Of a stretch of DNA of 64,000 nucleotides, positions 28,879-38,617 are shown one piece after another (the first letter of the stretch is position 1; each line of letters begins with the position of its first letter). Source of the DNA: Stutzerimonas stutzeri (lineage in GTDB: Bacteria > Pseudomonadota > Gammaproteobacteria > Pseudomonadales > Pseudomonadaceae); assembly GCF_019090095.1 (NCBI RefSeq), contig NZ_JAGQFP010000002.1, forward strand, positions 496,001 through 560,000. The letters run 5' to 3'. The translations under genes and the position numbers were made by a program. The notes under the pieces were generated by a model. The model searched no databases, was not told the DNA's origin, and saw only the letters and a list, made by a program, of their open reading frames with translations.

Positions 28879-29202
28879 TCAACCCTCGACCAACGACGGA
28901 GCCAGTGCGTATCGCAGCGCAAGGCCGATCGCGATACCGGCCAGCAACAGCGCCCAGACCCGCCAGAGCCTGGGCTCGGCGAAGCTCCATAGCAGCAACG
29001 TGAGGTACAGGATGAAGCCCAGCATGGCGGTCAAGATCACCGCCTCGCTGCGCGCCATGCCGCCAGCCAGTACCAGCAGGTGAGCGCCGGCCGAGGCCAG
29101 CGCCACGGTGCAGGCATAGCCACCGCCGATGGCGGCGACGACGCGCAGCACCAGGCTGCTTCGCCGGGTCCACGGATGGCTGGGGAGAACGTCGCGCTTC
29201 AT
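28879..29202 (-). CDS. DUF3649 family membrane protein
   Basis: 107 residues with three hydrophobic segments (about residues 20-45, 50-73 and 80-100) and a cytoplasmic basic N terminus. It corresponds to the small iron-uptake-associated DUF3649 (iron transporter subunit-like) proteins. It lies between the TonB-dependent receptor, 15 bases before, and the PepSY-TM gene, and appears cotranscribed with both. No catalytic motif is visible. Confidence 0.82.
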   Translation of the reverse strand: MKRDVLPSHPWTRRSSLVLRVVAAIGGGYACTVALASAGAHLLVLAGGMARSEAVILTAMLGFILYLTLLLWSFAEPRLWRVWALLLAGIAIGLALRYALAPSLVEG

Positions 29203-29217
29203 TGCGGCTGCGTACCT

Positions 29218-31350
29218 TTAGAAACTGACCTGGTAGCCGAGCGTGAGGGTGCGTCCACGCCCGTTGAAGACCCGCCCATCTCGGGTGACTTTCGAGCCGG
29301 TGTTGGCCGCCTGCGAGTAATAGGTCAGGTAGTCTTCGTTCATCAGGTTTTCGACGCCGACGCTGACTTCGCCGACCGGCAGGCGATAGCCCACGTACGC
29401 ATCGACGAGGGTATAGCCGTCGAACTCCAGCCCGGGCGTGTCGAAGTCACGGCTGGCATAGTGGTTGGCCTGTAGCACGCTGTGCAGCTTGTCCGTCCAG
29501 TTCGCTTGCCAGCTGGCGCCGTAGCGGTCGGGCGATATGTTAGCGCCATTGAGATCGGTATCAACCTTGCCGTCGCCATCGGTATCGGAGCGACCATCGA
29601 CCTGCGCGTACATCAGCTTCAGACGATGGGCGTCGTTGACCTGCCAACCGCCGGTGAATTCGATCCCGTCGATTTCGGTGCGTTCGCGGCGGATCTGATA
29701 GACCCCGCCAACGCTTTCCAGGCGTGAACCGAGATCGGCATCGGACTCGTAATAGCTGATCTCGGCATCGAACGGGCCATGCTTCAAGCGAAAGCCGATC
29801 TCGCGGTTTTCGGTTACCACCGGCTGCAGGTCGAGGAAGTTGTCGACGCTGGTGTTTGGCTGGCCAATGCCGCGCAGCACACGACCCACATCGGGCATGC
29901 CGAAACCTTCCGAATAGTTGGCGAACAGCTGCACCCAATCGGTCATCTGCCAGACCACGCCGGCGTTGTAGAGGGTTTCCTCGAAGGTCGGGTTGCCGCC
30001 TTCGACCTCCACGCCGCCCAGCGCGGGATTGGTCGAGGCGATGGTTCTGAAACTGTCGACGTCCAGGTCGGCGAACTCATGGCGAACGCCGGCAAAGAAG
30101 GTCAGGTCTTCGACCGCGCGGATCTCGGCCTGCAAGAAGGGTGCGTAGTTGCGGAAGACGGTCTCCGGTACCCATTCCCGATCGGTGAGGATCAGTTGCT
30201 GGCTGGTGGTGTCCTGCAGCACGTCGAGGCCGCCGGTGAGCATCAGGTGGTTGTCGAGCATGCCGTCGCGGCTGAGCGTTAGCTTGCCGCCGATCTTGTC
30301 CGATTCGTTCTGCGACTGATCGAACAGCGTGCCGACCGGTGCGATGTCGGCGTCCTGGAACGTACCGTTCGTTCCACCGCCGAAGCGCGCGCGGAAGCGC
30401 TGGGTATACAGCTGCAGACCCAGTTCATTGCCGTACAGGTCGGCATGCTTGTAGGACAGGCTGGTCGCCAGCACTTCGTTCTGTGGCGCCTTGCCCTGCG
30501 GGTCGCCCTTGCGTGACGTCGCCGGTACATCGGCGTCGGCATCGCCCGGCACGTTGATGTATTCGTGCTCACCCTCAACCTGGTAGCGATTGACCATCAA
30601 GCCGATGTTCTGGTTGTCATCGAGCCAGTAGCCGAGCTTGAGCAGCAGATCGGTGCTGGTCGAGTCCATGACGTCACCCTGGGTGTCGTCGACGCCGATC
30701 AGGTCGCCGTTGGCATCGTAGAACATGCCCTGGGTCTGCCAGCTGCTGCCAAGGAGATAGTCGAAGTTGCCCTGGGTACCCTCGACGCGATAGTCGAGCT
30801 TGTAGCCGAACCCTTCGGACTCGTAATTGGTGGGGGCGGTGACGCTGACCCCGGCGTGCTGACGCAGGGTCCCGCTCTCGGGGCGGCGAGTGACGTAGTT
30901 GATGATGCCGCCGGTTGCGCCCAGGCCATGCTCGGCGCTGGCGCCGTGGATGACCTCGATGCGTTCGACCATGGACAGATCGATGGTGTAGCCATCGCGC
31001 TGGCTGTCACGCAGGGGGGTCGATTGCGGCACGCCGTCAATCAGGATCAGTGCGGAGCGCCCGCGGAAGGTCTCGCCGGCGCTGCTCATCTTCTGCCGGC
31101 TCGGTGAGTAGGAGGGGATCAGGTTGCTCAGCACCGCGCCGTGATCCGACGTGATCGCCAACTGCTGTTCGATCTGCTCGCGACTGATTACCGTGATCTT
31201 TTGCGGCGTTTTGCCGGCCTCGCTCCTGGCCCGTGTTGCGCTGATGGTGACCGCTTCGAGCTCCGTTGCCTCCTCGGCCAGGGCAGACATGGACGACAAG
31301 GAGAAGGATGCAAGCGAAATGGACAGGCACAGACAGGATTTGCGAAACAC
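29218..31350 (-). CDS. TonB-dependent siderophore receptor
   Basis: 710 residues from a GTG at 31350, chosen because GGGAG lies just upstream and it begins a signal peptide (FRKSCLCLSISLASFSLSSM, then SALA). The plug domain shows VTISATRAR, LILIDGVPQS and VERIEVIHGASAEHG; the barrel ends in aromatic GYQVSF, as in outer-membrane proteins. The C-terminal half (YSEGFGMPDVGRVLRG) resembles IutA/RhtA/ChtA-like hydroxycarboxylate siderophore receptors, but the ligand is not certain. It leads an operon with DUF3649, PepSY-TM and DUF3325 genes. A weak Fur-box candidate lies upstream, consistent with iron control. Confidence 0.93.
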   Translation of the reverse strand: MFRKSCLCLSISLASFSLSSMSALAEEATELEAVTISATRARSEAGKTPQKITVISREQIEQQLAITSDHGAVLSNLIPSYSPSRQKMSSAGETFRGRSALILIDGVPQSTPLRDSQRDGYTIDLSMVERIEVIHGASAEHGLGATGGIINYVTRRPESGTLRQHAGVSVTAPTNYESEGFGYKLDYRVEGTQGNFDYLLGSSWQTQGMFYDANGDLIGVDDTQGDVMDSTSTDLLLKLGYWLDDNQNIGLMVNRYQVEGEHEYINVPGDADADVPATSRKGDPQGKAPQNEVLATSLSYKHADLYGNELGLQLYTQRFRARFGGGTNGTFQDADIAPVGTLFDQSQNESDKIGGKLTLSRDGMLDNHLMLTGGLDVLQDTTSQQLILTDREWVPETVFRNYAPFLQAEIRAVEDLTFFAGVRHEFADLDVDSFRTIASTNPALGGVEVEGGNPTFEETLYNAGVVWQMTDWVQLFANYSEGFGMPDVGRVLRGIGQPNTSVDNFLDLQPVVTENREIGFRLKHGPFDAEISYYESDADLGSRLESVGGVYQIRRERTEIDGIEFTGGWQVNDAHRLKLMYAQVDGRSDTDGDGKVDTDLNGANISPDRYGASWQANWTDKLHSVLQANHYASRDFDTPGLEFDGYTLVDAYVGYRLPVGEVSVGVENLMNEDYLTYYSQAANTGSKVTRDGRVFNGRGRTLTLGYQVSF

Positions 31351-31400
31351 GAGGCGCTCCCGATGTTGGTGTTGTTGGGAAATCGGGGCGGGAATGTAAA

Positions 31401-31419
31401 CTAAATGAAAACAATTTGC
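31401..31419. promoter_or_regulatory. Candidate Fur box upstream of TonB receptor
   Basis: The 19 bases match the GATAATGATAATCATTATC consensus at 11 positions and form an AT-rich island in GC-rich DNA, 50 bases before the receptor start. The remainder of the 346-base space between the receptor and the terminator near 31.7 kb holds no gene or repeat that I recognise. Confidence 0.5.
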
Positions 31420-31696
31420 ATTGTCTTTGTGTTTCATGGTGATGCATTGCGTTCGCTGCGCGGGTGTGATCGCCGGCATGCATCGCTCCGTATCAGGCGC
31501 ACGCGAAGTCGCGGCGTGAGCGGCCGTTTGGGCATGGGTTCTGGCATGGAGCAGGGAAGGCGCGTAGCGGACGCCGCTACGGTGGCGACACGAGCGGATC
31601 GATCGGGATGCCGGCCGCAAAACCGAGGTTGCGCCTCCGGGAGCTGGGTTGGTGTCCATCGCGGCAAGACGGGAGGGGAAGCGAACCCCAGAAAGC

Positions 31697-31727
31697 AAAA
31701 AGGCCCACCACACGGGTGAGCCTTTTT
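31697..31727 (-). terminator. Rho-independent terminator after tRNA-Phe
   Basis: AAAAAGGCTCACC pairs with GGTGGGCCTTTTT on the minus strand (13 bp, one G-U pair) around a 5-base loop, ending in a T run. It lies 9 bases past the tRNA 3' end. The flanking A run on the other side would also let it stop plus-strand transcription. Confidence 0.9.
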
Positions 31728-31736
31728 CGGTATTAG

Positions 31737-31812
31737 TGGTGCCCAGGGACGGAATCGAACCGCCGACACGGGGATTTTCAATCCCCTGCTCTACCGACTG
31801 AGCTACCTGGGC
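31737..31812 (-). tRNA. tRNA-Phe (anticodon GAA)
   Basis: 76 bases reading GCCCAGGTAGCTCAGTCGG onwards on the minus strand. A cloverleaf is evident: acceptor stem GCCCAGG/CCTGGGC, D arm AGCTC, anticodon loop ATTGAAAAT with GAA, T arm with GGTTCGATTCC. CCA is encoded at the 3' end. No integrated element is seen on its 3' side. Confidence 0.98.
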
Positions 31813-31983
31813 AACGGGGCGCTATTAGACGGATTTGGCATTTGCCTGTCAAGCGCGGTCGGGAAAAATATTTAGTCAGAACGGGCGTTTAGCGTTGCGA
31901 GGACGTTCTTGCGTGCGATTCGGGATGTCACGACACCCTCGCGGAGCGAGTCTTGCGCTGGCAGGACCCGCTCCGGTGGCCGA

Positions 31984-32256
31984 TCACTCGCTCGGCGGTA
32001 CGTAGCCTTCGGCCTGGGCGTAATCCTCGCCGGAGAAGAACTTGTCCATCTCGGCCTGGAGAAACTTGCGATCCTCGGCGTTCATCATGTTCAGTCGGCG
32101 CTCGTTGATCAGCATGGTCTGGTGTTTCTGCCAATCGTCCCAGGCCTTCTTCGAGACGTTGTTATAGATGTCCTCGCCTTTCGGGCCCGGATAGGGTGGG
32201 CGCTCGAGGCCTGGCAACGGTTCTTTGTACTTGCGGCAGTTCACGGTGCGGGTCAT
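31984..32256 (-). CDS. yggX: oxidative damage protection protein YggX
   Basis: 90-residue protein starting [20 protein letters not shown], with the single conserved cysteine at residue 7. YggX proteins are implicated in iron trafficking and in protecting Fe-S clusters from oxidative damage. It overlaps the mutY stop by 4 bases (ATGA), as in E. coli and Pseudomonas, and MutY itself carries an Fe-S cluster. Length matches the family exactly. Confidence 0.97.
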   Translation of the reverse strand: MTRTVNCRKYKEPLPGLERPPYPGPKGEDIYNNVSKKAWDDWQKHQTMLINERRLNMMNAEDRKFLQAEMDKFFSGEDYAQAEGYVPPSE

Positions 32257-33335
32257 GACATCTCTCCTGCGTTCAGTTCAGCGGCGGCGCGCTTGAGCAG
32301 CGTCTTCACCGGGGCAGCAAGCCCCAGTCGCGGCGGGGTGGCGAGGTTATACCAGAGCCAGTCTGGCTCGGCCACGGCGTCGCTCCTGGACTTGACTCTG
32401 ATCAGCCAGGGCTCGATGGCCAACTGGAAATGGCTGAAGGTGTGGGTCAGGCCCGGCAGCTGATGGCGCTGTTGCAGTTCCAGGGCGTGACGTTCGGCGA
32501 GGGGCGCTAGCGCAGCCAGGTCGTTCAGTTCAGGCAAGCTCCAGAGCCCGCCCCAGAGCCCGGACGCCGGGCGACGATAGAGCAGGATGGCGCCTTCGTG
32601 GTTGGCCAGCAGCGGCATCAGCGTGCGTTTCTGGGGCAACGCCTTGCGCGGCTTGGCGGCCGGGTATTCGGTTTCGCGACCGAGCAGATGTGCGCGACAG
32701 CCTGCCTTCAGCGGGCAGAGCAGGCAGCTGGGTTTGCTGCGCGTGCAGAGCGTCGCGCCGAGATCCATCATCGCCTGGGTGTAATGATTGACGCGCGTGT
32801 GCGGGGTCAGGCGTTCGGCCACATCCCAGAGTTGTCTGGCGACTTTCGGCTCGCCTGGATAGCCCTCCTGAGCCGCATAGCGAGCCAGCACGCGCTTGAC
32901 GTTACCGTCGAGAATCGGTGCCCGCAGACCCATGCTGAGGCTGGCGATGGCGCCGGCCGTAGAGCGGCCGATACCGGGAAGCTCGGCGAGGCGCTCGACG
33001 CATCGGGGAAATTCGCCACCGTGCTCGGTGACGATCAGCTTGGCGGTCTTGTGCAGATTGCGCGCGCGGCTGTAGTAACCGAGCCCGGTCCACAGGTGCA
33101 GCACTTCATCTTCAGCGGCATCGGCCAGGGCTTCGACCGTTGGCAGGGCCTCCATGAAACGGTCGAAATAGCCGAGCACGGTGCTGACCTGGGTCTGCTG
33201 CAGCATGATCTCGGATACCCAGACCCGGTAGGGCGTGATGCCCTGCTGCCACGGCAGGTCCTTGCGGCCGTGTCGGTCGTACCAGTCGAGTACGGCTGCG
33301 CCGAACTGCGCGTCGCTCATGGCCGGTCCGCTCAT
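32253..33335 (-). CDS. mutY: A/G-specific adenine glycosylase
   Basis: 360 residues from the ATG at 33335, which overlaps the asmA stop by 4 bases. Visible parts: catalytic-region EIMLQQTQV, helix-hairpin-helix [13 protein letters not shown] with downstream [12 protein letters not shown], four cluster cysteines in [17 protein letters not shown], and a C-terminal Nudix-like domain for 8-oxoguanine recognition. It removes adenine mispaired with 8-oxo-guanine. The open frame upstream to 33518 is a shadow of asmA. Confidence 0.97.
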   Translation of the reverse strand: MSGPAMSDAQFGAAVLDWYDRHGRKDLPWQQGITPYRVWVSEIMLQQTQVSTVLGYFDRFMEALPTVEALADAAEDEVLHLWTGLGYYSRARNLHKTAKLIVTEHGGEFPRCVERLAELPGIGRSTAGAIASLSMGLRAPILDGNVKRVLARYAAQEGYPGEPKVARQLWDVAERLTPHTRVNHYTQAMMDLGATLCTRSKPSCLLCPLKAGCRAHLLGRETEYPAAKPRKALPQKRTLMPLLANHEGAILLYRRPASGLWGGLWSLPELNDLAALAPLAERHALELQQRHQLPGLTHTFSHFQLAIEPWLIRVKSRSDAVAEPDWLWYNLATPPRLGLAAPVKTLLKRAAAELNAGEMS

Positions 33336-35554
33336 CGCTTGAACAGGCCCTTGAGCGCGTCTTTGAGTTCCGGGCTGACCTTGTCGCCCAGCTTCTCCTC
33401 GATTTTCTCGTTGAGCTTTTCGCCGGCGAGCCGGGCGGCGATCTTGCCGAGGCCGTCCTTGTCGAAGCGGCAGGCCTTGGCGCCGAGTTCCAGCGGGCCG
33501 CGGCAGCGCAGCGGCCACTCGATACCCACATAGCGTTCGTTGACCGAGCAGGCCGGATCGGGCATGTCGCCCTTGTCGCCCTCGACGACGATGCCGACGC
33601 GGTAGTCCATGCCGAGCACGCGCAAGTCGAGGTCGCCGTTGCCATTGACCGTCAGGCCGGGAATGCTGGCTTTGAGGTCCGGATTGCTGGCAACTCCGTC
33701 ACGCAGGGTCAGGTTGCCCTTGAGCTCGCGGAACGGCGTGTCCTTGCCGCGTGGATCTCCGGTCAGGGGCTTGCGGTTGAGCGTGGCAATGGCATGGCAG
33801 AGCTGCTGCTCGAGATTGGCGTCGACCAGCACGCCGTTGTCGATGATGAAGCCGATCTTGCCGTTGAGGTTGTCGATCCAGGCCTTCTCGCTGTTGCCCT
33901 GGCTGCGAAGGTCGGCGTCGAGGTTCAGCAGGCCCTTGATCACCACCTTTTCGTCCTGGCTTTGCAGCAGCCGCTCGACCGGGACGCGCGCCAGGCGAGT
34001 CTGACTGGTCAGTAGCGGCACCGGCGGCCGGACGTCGAGGCTGGCCGAGGCTTCCAGCCGACCGTTGTACAGGCCGGCGCGCAGCTCCTCCAGCGTGAGC
34101 AGGCCGCCTGCACTGCGTGCCCGCAGCGCGAAGCTGTCGAGCGGCAGTTTCATCGCCGTGAGACTGCCGATGTCCAGTTTGATGCGCGTATCCAGGCCGC
34201 GCAGCGCGCTGACCGGCAGCACCTGTGCATCGCTCCAGGCGTGCTGGGTCGGCTTGTCTGGCAGAGGCGTGGTGCCGCTACCGATTGCAACGGCCTCGGT
34301 GGTTTCGACTTCGCTCTTGCGTGCCGCATCGGCCGAGTCTTCCTTGGCCGGCGGCGGCAGATAGCGATCGAGATTCAGCTTGTCGCCCTTGAGCTCGGCG
34401 CGCAGCGCCTGCTTGGCGAAGTCACTGATGGCGATCCGTCCGGTGAAGGCGCTGTCGTCCAGTTTCAGGTTGAGGTCTTCAAGGCTCAGGCTGGTCGAAC
34501 TGCTCTCGACTCGGGTAACCAGTTCGACTTTGCTGAGGGCGGTGCGGTCAGCCATGGCAGGAAGCTGCTGACCGATATTTTCGAGGAATTCGTTCAGGTT
34601 GAACGCGGCGATGGTCAGGGTGCCGGCGAGCTTCGGTTGTTCGTCCAGATCGCGCACTTTCAGCTCGCCGAGACCGCGCAGCTGGTTGGCGGTGAACTTG
34701 AGGCTGGTCCATTCGGCGATGTTGGCTGCCAGGTCGGCCAGCAGTTGCCCTTGGGCACTGAACGAGAGCGTTTTTCCTTGCAGCGGCTCGCCAGAGGCCT
34801 CGCCGCTCAGGCGCAGGTCTTCGAGCTGGTAGCGCTGCAGTTTGCTGTCGAAACGCAGCGAACCTTGCAACTCGGTTCGTGCGCGCATCACCGGCTTGTT
34901 ACTGCCGAAGAAGGCGTTGAGCTTGAGCGGGATGGAGGTCGCTTCACGAATCGCGCCGGTAGTCAGTTCGATCCCCTCGGCGCTGAATTGCTGGCCGCTT
35001 TGCGCATCGTGGTAGGCCACCCGGGCATCGCTGATGGTCAGGCTGTCGATATCCAGCTGCAGCGGGCGCCGAGGATTGGCCGCCGGCGCCTCGCTGGCGG
35101 GTGCGGTTGCTTCGGCCGGCGTCGCCTCGTCGGGCTGCGCCTGCCGATCGCTCGGCTGACCGACGCCTTCCCAGTTGCCTCGGCCCTGTTCGTCGCGGGT
35201 CAGGGTCAGGTTGAGGCCGTTGAGGGTGATGTCGCTCATCTGCACTTCACGGCTGAACAGTGGCAGCACGCGTACCGAAAGGCCAAGCATGCGCAGGTCG
35301 GCGAAGGGCTGCTCAGGTGTCCGCACACTGGCCAGCGTGGTGTCGTGCAGCTCCAGGCCCAGCCAGGGGAACAGGCTCCAGCCGATGTCGCCGCCGATAT
35401 CCAGCTCGAGCCCGGCCTTTTCCCGAGCCAGCGCGCGGATTTCGTCCTTGTAATCGTTGGGGTCGAACAGGTGGGTCAGGGCAAAACCCAATGCGACGAT
35501 GAGGAGCAGCAATCCGAGGATTACCAGTCCCAGGATCTTGCCGAGCGCTTTCAT
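33332..35554 (-). CDS. asmA: AsmA family protein
   Basis: 740 residues: an N-terminal membrane anchor ([20 protein letters not shown]), then a long periplasmic domain with the AsmA N-terminal pattern ([20 protein letters not shown]) and a C-terminal half with [20 protein letters not shown]. AsmA-like proteins belong to the bridge-like lipid-transfer group and influence outer-membrane lipid homeostasis. Ala- and Pro-rich low-complexity linkers are near residues 145-165 and 410-430. It heads the asmA-mutY-yggX operon. Confidence 0.93.
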   Translation of the reverse strand: MKALGKILGLVILGLLLLIVALGFALTHLFDPNDYKDEIRALAREKAGLELDIGGDIGWSLFPWLGLELHDTTLASVRTPEQPFADLRMLGLSVRVLPLFSREVQMSDITLNGLNLTLTRDEQGRGNWEGVGQPSDRQAQPDEATPAEATAPASEAPAANPRRPLQLDIDSLTISDARVAYHDAQSGQQFSAEGIELTTGAIREATSIPLKLNAFFGSNKPVMRARTELQGSLRFDSKLQRYQLEDLRLSGEASGEPLQGKTLSFSAQGQLLADLAANIAEWTSLKFTANQLRGLGELKVRDLDEQPKLAGTLTIAAFNLNEFLENIGQQLPAMADRTALSKVELVTRVESSSTSLSLEDLNLKLDDSAFTGRIAISDFAKQALRAELKGDKLNLDRYLPPPAKEDSADAARKSEVETTEAVAIGSGTTPLPDKPTQHAWSDAQVLPVSALRGLDTRIKLDIGSLTAMKLPLDSFALRARSAGGLLTLEELRAGLYNGRLEASASLDVRPPVPLLTSQTRLARVPVERLLQSQDEKVVIKGLLNLDADLRSQGNSEKAWIDNLNGKIGFIIDNGVLVDANLEQQLCHAIATLNRKPLTGDPRGKDTPFRELKGNLTLRDGVASNPDLKASIPGLTVNGNGDLDLRVLGMDYRVGIVVEGDKGDMPDPACSVNERYVGIEWPLRCRGPLELGAKACRFDKDGLGKIAARLAGEKLNEKIEEKLGDKVSPELKDALKGLFKR

Positions 35555-35700
35555 GGACAGGTCCTTTGTTTAGGCTATTCAAAAGCAGCGAGTATAGCGT
35601 CACGAACCTCGGCTTTCGCCGCGGTGGGCGTTGGAGTGGCAGTCGGCGCCGGGGTTCCGGCTACCCGCTTCGCCGCGCAACGCAGGCGGCGCCGATGATG

Positions 35701-36099
35701 CTAGATCGGCTCCAGCGGCAGGTGGGTCCGCGCCGCCAGGGCTTGTGCCTCGAGCTGATCGACGGGCGCCGCCAGTCGCAGGACGGTGCCCGCTTCGCCT
35801 GCCAGGCGCTGGCTTTCCTCGAGGATCCGTCTGCCCACGCCACGGCGGCGGGTGATCCGGCGCACGCAGAGGTGCGACAGGCGCCAATGGTCGGCGCCGC
35901 GTTGCAGCAGGGCGGCACCGAGCAGGCGATCGTTGAAGCGGCCGGCGATCAGGCTTCCCTCTGTCAGTCCCGCCTCGATCAGGGCGGCAGCATCGGCGTA
36001 GGGTGCCAATAGCCAGTCCGGGGCGTCGGCAAAGATTTTCGCCAGATCGATGCGGTCCTGCTGGCTGGGCTCGGTGATGTGTTCGATTAAGACGGGCAT
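35701..36099 (-). CDS. PanM/PanZ-type acetyl-CoA-binding GNAT protein
   Basis: 132 residues. Sequence elements match E. coli PanM (PanZ), the maturation factor of aspartate decarboxylase PanD: QQDRIDLAKIF, then AGRFNDRLLGAAL, then LCVRRITRRRGVGRRILEE. PanM needs acetyl-CoA to promote PanD cleavage and links pantothenate synthesis to CoA level. In Pseudomonas this protein is often listed only as a GNAT or hypothetical gene, and PanD dependence here is inferred. Start MPVLIEHITEPS at 36099. Divergent from hisB. Confidence 0.78.
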   Translation of the reverse strand: MPVLIEHITEPSQQDRIDLAKIFADAPDWLLAPYADAAALIEAGLTEGSLIAGRFNDRLLGAALLQRGADHWRLSHLCVRRITRRRGVGRRILEESQRLAGEAGTVLRLAAPVDQLEAQALAARTHLPLEPI

Positions 36100-36229
36100 G
36101 CTGACCTGATGCGCTGTGTGAGTGCCGGCAAGCATAACCGTGCCGGCCCGCTGGCGCACCCGGTCGGCCACGGTTCGCCTGGATGCCGGAAGGCGCGCCG
36201 GGCGCGTATCCCCCGGCGGGGTTTGCGCC

Positions 36230-36235
36230 TATAAT
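36230..36235 (+). promoter_or_regulatory. -10 box for the histidine operon
   Basis: A perfect TATAAT lies 37 bases before the hisB ATG in otherwise GC-rich DNA, placing the transcript start near 36242. A good -35 is not visible at the usual spacing. No his leader peptide or attenuator precedes hisB. Confidence 0.6.
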
Positions 36236-36272
36236 GTCTGCCTTTTTCGCCCCACGATCAGCGGAGCTGTTG

Positions 36273-36866
36273 ATGTCCGAACGTACGGCTTGCGTAGAGC
36301 GCAACACCCTGGAAACCCAGGTCAAGGCCACCATCAACCTGGACGGCACTGGCAAGAGCCGCTTCGCCATCGGCGTGCCGTTTCTCGAGCACATGCTCGA
36401 TCAGATCGCCCGCCACGGCTTGATCGATCTCGACATCGAATGTCAGGGTGACCTGCACATCGATGATCACCATACCGTTGAAGACGTCGGCATCACCCTC
36501 GGTCAGGCCTTCGCCAAGGCGGTGGGCGACAAGAAGGGCATGACCCGCTACGGGCATTCCTACGTGCCGCTGGATGAGGCGCTGTCGCGCGTGGTCATCG
36601 ATTTCTCCGGTCGCCCGGGCCTGCAGATGCATGTGCCCTACACCCGCGCCACTGTCGGCGGCTTCGATGTCGATCTGTTCCAGGAGTTCTTCCAGGGCTT
36701 CGTCAACCACGCGCTGGTCACCCTGCATATCGACAACCTGCGCGGGCACAACACCCATCACCAGATCGAAACCGTCTTCAAGGCCTTCGGCCGCGCGCTG
36801 CGCATGGCCGTGACGCTGGACGAGCGCATGGCCGGGCAGATGCCATCGACCAAGGGTTGCCTGTAA
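36273..36866 (+). CDS. hisB: imidazoleglycerol-phosphate dehydratase
   Basis: 197-residue monofunctional dehydratase. The metal-binding motifs are [16 protein letters not shown] and [20 protein letters not shown]. It converts IGP to imidazole-acetol phosphate, the sixth pathway step. Unlike E. coli it lacks the N-terminal histidinol-phosphatase domain, which is normal for Pseudomonas. The ATG at 36273 was picked because the conserved start [12 protein letters not shown] follows; upstream codons are leader. Stop and hisH start share one base. Confidence 0.97.
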   Translation: MSERTACVERNTLETQVKATINLDGTGKSRFAIGVPFLEHMLDQIARHGLIDLDIECQGDLHIDDHHTVEDVGITLGQAFAKAVGDKKGMTRYGHSYVPLDEALSRVVIDFSGRPGLQMHVPYTRATVGGFDVDLFQEFFQGFVNHALVTLHIDNLRGHNTHHQIETVFKAFGRALRMAVTLDERMAGQMPSTKGCL

Positions 36867-37504
36867 TGCAGACCGTCGCAGTCATCGATTACGGCATGGG
36901 CAACCTGCACTCGGTCGCCAAGGCGCTCGAACACGTGGGCGCCGGCCGGGTCCTGATCACCAGCGATGCGCAGGTGATCCGGGAGGCGGACCGTGTGGTG
37001 TTTCCGGGCGTGGGCGCGATTCGCGACTGCATGGCGGAGATCCGTCGCCTGGGCTTCGACGAGCTGGTCCGCGAGGTCAGCGCCGACCGTCCCTTCCTCG
37101 GCATCTGCGTGGGCATGCAGGCACTGATGGAGCGCAGCGAGGAAAACGGCGGTGTCGACTGCATCGGCCTGTTTCCCGGTCAGGTGCGCTACTTCGGCAA
37201 GGAGCTGGAAGAGGATGGCGAGCGGCTGAAGGTGCCGCACATGGGCTGGAACGAAGTGGAGCAAGCGGTCAGCCATCCGTTGTGGCACAACATCCCGGCT
37301 GACGGCCGTTTCTATTTCGTGCACAGCTATTACGTCGAGGCGGCTCAGCCGCGCCAGGTCGTCGGGCGGGGTCGCTACGGCAAGCCGTTTGCCGCCGCGC
37401 TGGCTGACGGCTCGCGCTTCGCCGTGCAGTTCCACCCCGAGAAAAGCCACACCCATGGCCTGCAGCTGCTGCAGAATTTTGCCGCCTGGGATGGCCGCTG
37501 GTAA
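36866..37504 (+). CDS. hisH: imidazole glycerol phosphate synthase, glutamine amidotransferase subunit
   Basis: 212 residues. The class I glutamine amidotransferase triad is visible: nucleophile Cys81 in [11 protein letters not shown], and the His-Glu pair in [12 protein letters not shown] near the C terminus. It supplies ammonia from glutamine to HisF, with which it forms IGP synthase. Its stop overlaps the DUF2164 gene start by one base, and the hisB stop overlaps its own ATG in the same way. Confidence 0.97.
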   Translation: MQTVAVIDYGMGNLHSVAKALEHVGAGRVLITSDAQVIREADRVVFPGVGAIRDCMAEIRRLGFDELVREVSADRPFLGICVGMQALMERSEENGGVDCIGLFPGQVRYFGKELEEDGERLKVPHMGWNEVEQAVSHPLWHNIPADGRFYFVHSYYVEAAQPRQVVGRGRYGKPFAAALADGSRFAVQFHPEKSHTHGLQLLQNFAAWDGRW

Positions 37505-37764
37505 TGAGCCGGGCCAAGCCAAAGGCACCGGTCCTGACGCTGGATTCCGCTCAGGAGCAGGCCGCGCAACAGACCCTCAAGCGCTTCCTGGAGGACCGTT
37601 TCGAACTGGAGCTGGGCTCGTTCGAAGCGCAGGAAGTGCTCGATCTGTTCGCGCGGGAGATCGCTCCGCTGTATTACAACAAGGCGATTTTCGACGTGCA
37701 GACGCACCTGAAAGACAGGTTCGAAAGCATCGAGAGCGACTTGTGGGCGCTCGAGAAGAGCTGA
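37504..37764 (+). CDS. DUF2164 family protein within the histidine operon
   Basis: 86 residues, highly charged, no membrane segment. Core features are LEDRFELELGSFEAQEVLDL and APLYYNKAIFDVQTHLKDRF. DUF2164 members occur in Pseudomonas between hisH and hisA, but have no known function. It begins on the last base of hisH (TAATG), so translation is coupled. Its place suggests a role tied to histidine or AICAR-linked purine metabolism, which is inference only. Confidence 0.9.
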   Translation: MSRAKPKAPVLTLDSAQEQAAQQTLKRFLEDRFELELGSFEAQEVLDLFAREIAPLYYNKAIFDVQTHLKDRFESIESDLWALEKS

Positions 37765-37799
37765 CCTTAACCGACACTTGATTTGAACAGGTTCGAGCC

Positions 37800-38543
37800 A
37801 TGCTGATTATTCCCGCCATCGATCTCAAGGACGGCGCCTGCGTGCGTCTGCGTCAGGGCCTGATGGATGACGCGACGGTGTTTTCCGATGATCCGGTGGC
37901 CATGGCCGCGAAGTGGGTCGAAGCCGGCTGCCGTCGCCTGCATCTGGTCGACCTCAACGGTGCCTTCGAGGGCCAGCCGGTCAACGGTGAAGTGGTGACC
38001 GCGATCGCCAAGCGCTACCCGAACCTGCCGATCCAGATCGGCGGCGGCATTCGCTCGCTGGAAACCATCGAGCACTACGTGCGCGCCGGCGTCAGCTACG
38101 TGATCATCGGCACCAAGGCGGTCAAGCAGCCCGAGTTCGTCGGCGAAGCCTGCCGCGCCTTCCCGGGCAAAGTCATCGTCGGCCTGGACGCGAAGGACGG
38201 CTTCGTGGCCACCGACGGCTGGGCCGAGGTCAGCAGTGTGCAGGCCGTCGATCTGGCCCGCCGGTTCGAGGCCGATGGCGTCTCGGCGATCGTCTACACC
38301 GACATCGCCAAGGACGGCATGATGCAGGGCTGCAACGTCGAGGCCACGGTGGCGCTGGCCAATGCCAGTCGTATCCCGGTGATCGCTTCCGGTGGCATCC
38401 ACAACATCGGTGATATCCAGAAGCTGCTCGACACCAATACGCCCGGCATCATCGGCGCCATCACCGGGCGCGCGATCTACGAGGGCACCCTCGACGTCGC
38501 CGAAGCGCAGGCGCTCTGCGATCTGAAGTTCAAAGACGAGTAA
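37800..38543 (+). CDS. hisA: phosphoribosylformimino-5-aminoimidazole carboxamide ribotide isomerase
   Basis: 247-residue (beta-alpha)8 barrel. The catalytic Asp8 is in [12 protein letters not shown], and the second half carries [14 protein letters not shown] with the paired aspartate. The phosphate-binding loops are GGGIRS and ASGGIHN. It isomerises ProFAR to PRFAR, the substrate of HisF-HisH. GGTTCGAGCC precedes the start. Confidence 0.97.
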   Translation: MLIIPAIDLKDGACVRLRQGLMDDATVFSDDPVAMAAKWVEAGCRRLHLVDLNGAFEGQPVNGEVVTAIAKRYPNLPIQIGGGIRSLETIEHYVRAGVSYVIIGTKAVKQPEFVGEACRAFPGKVIVGLDAKDGFVATDGWAEVSSVQAVDLARRFEADGVSAIVYTDIAKDGMMQGCNVEATVALANASRIPVIASGGIHNIGDIQKLLDTNTPGIIGAITGRAIYEGTLDVAEAQALCDLKFKDE

Positions 38544-38544
38544 A

Positions 38545-38606
38545 CGTAGGGTGGGCGTAGCCCACCGCAAACGCTGCATACATTGGTGGGTTGCACCCAC
38601 CCTACG
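38545..38606. repeat. REP-like double inverted repeat between hisA and hisF
   Basis: CGTAGGGTGGG begins the element and CCCACCCTACG ends it, giving a long inverted repeat. Each arm contains its own small hairpin: GGTGGG CGTA G CCCACC-like on the left, GGTGGGTTGCACCCACC on the right. This GTAGGGTGGG type is a widespread intergenic repeat in Proteobacteria. It is transcribed inside the operon and could affect message stability. Confidence 0.8.
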
Positions 38607-38617
38607 GGAAATCCGCT

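Noticed and set aside
31737..31812. tRNA-Phe as an integration site for a genomic island
   Set aside because: No integrase gene or direct repeat of the tRNA 3' end is seen on either side; the neighbours are ordinary chromosomal genes.
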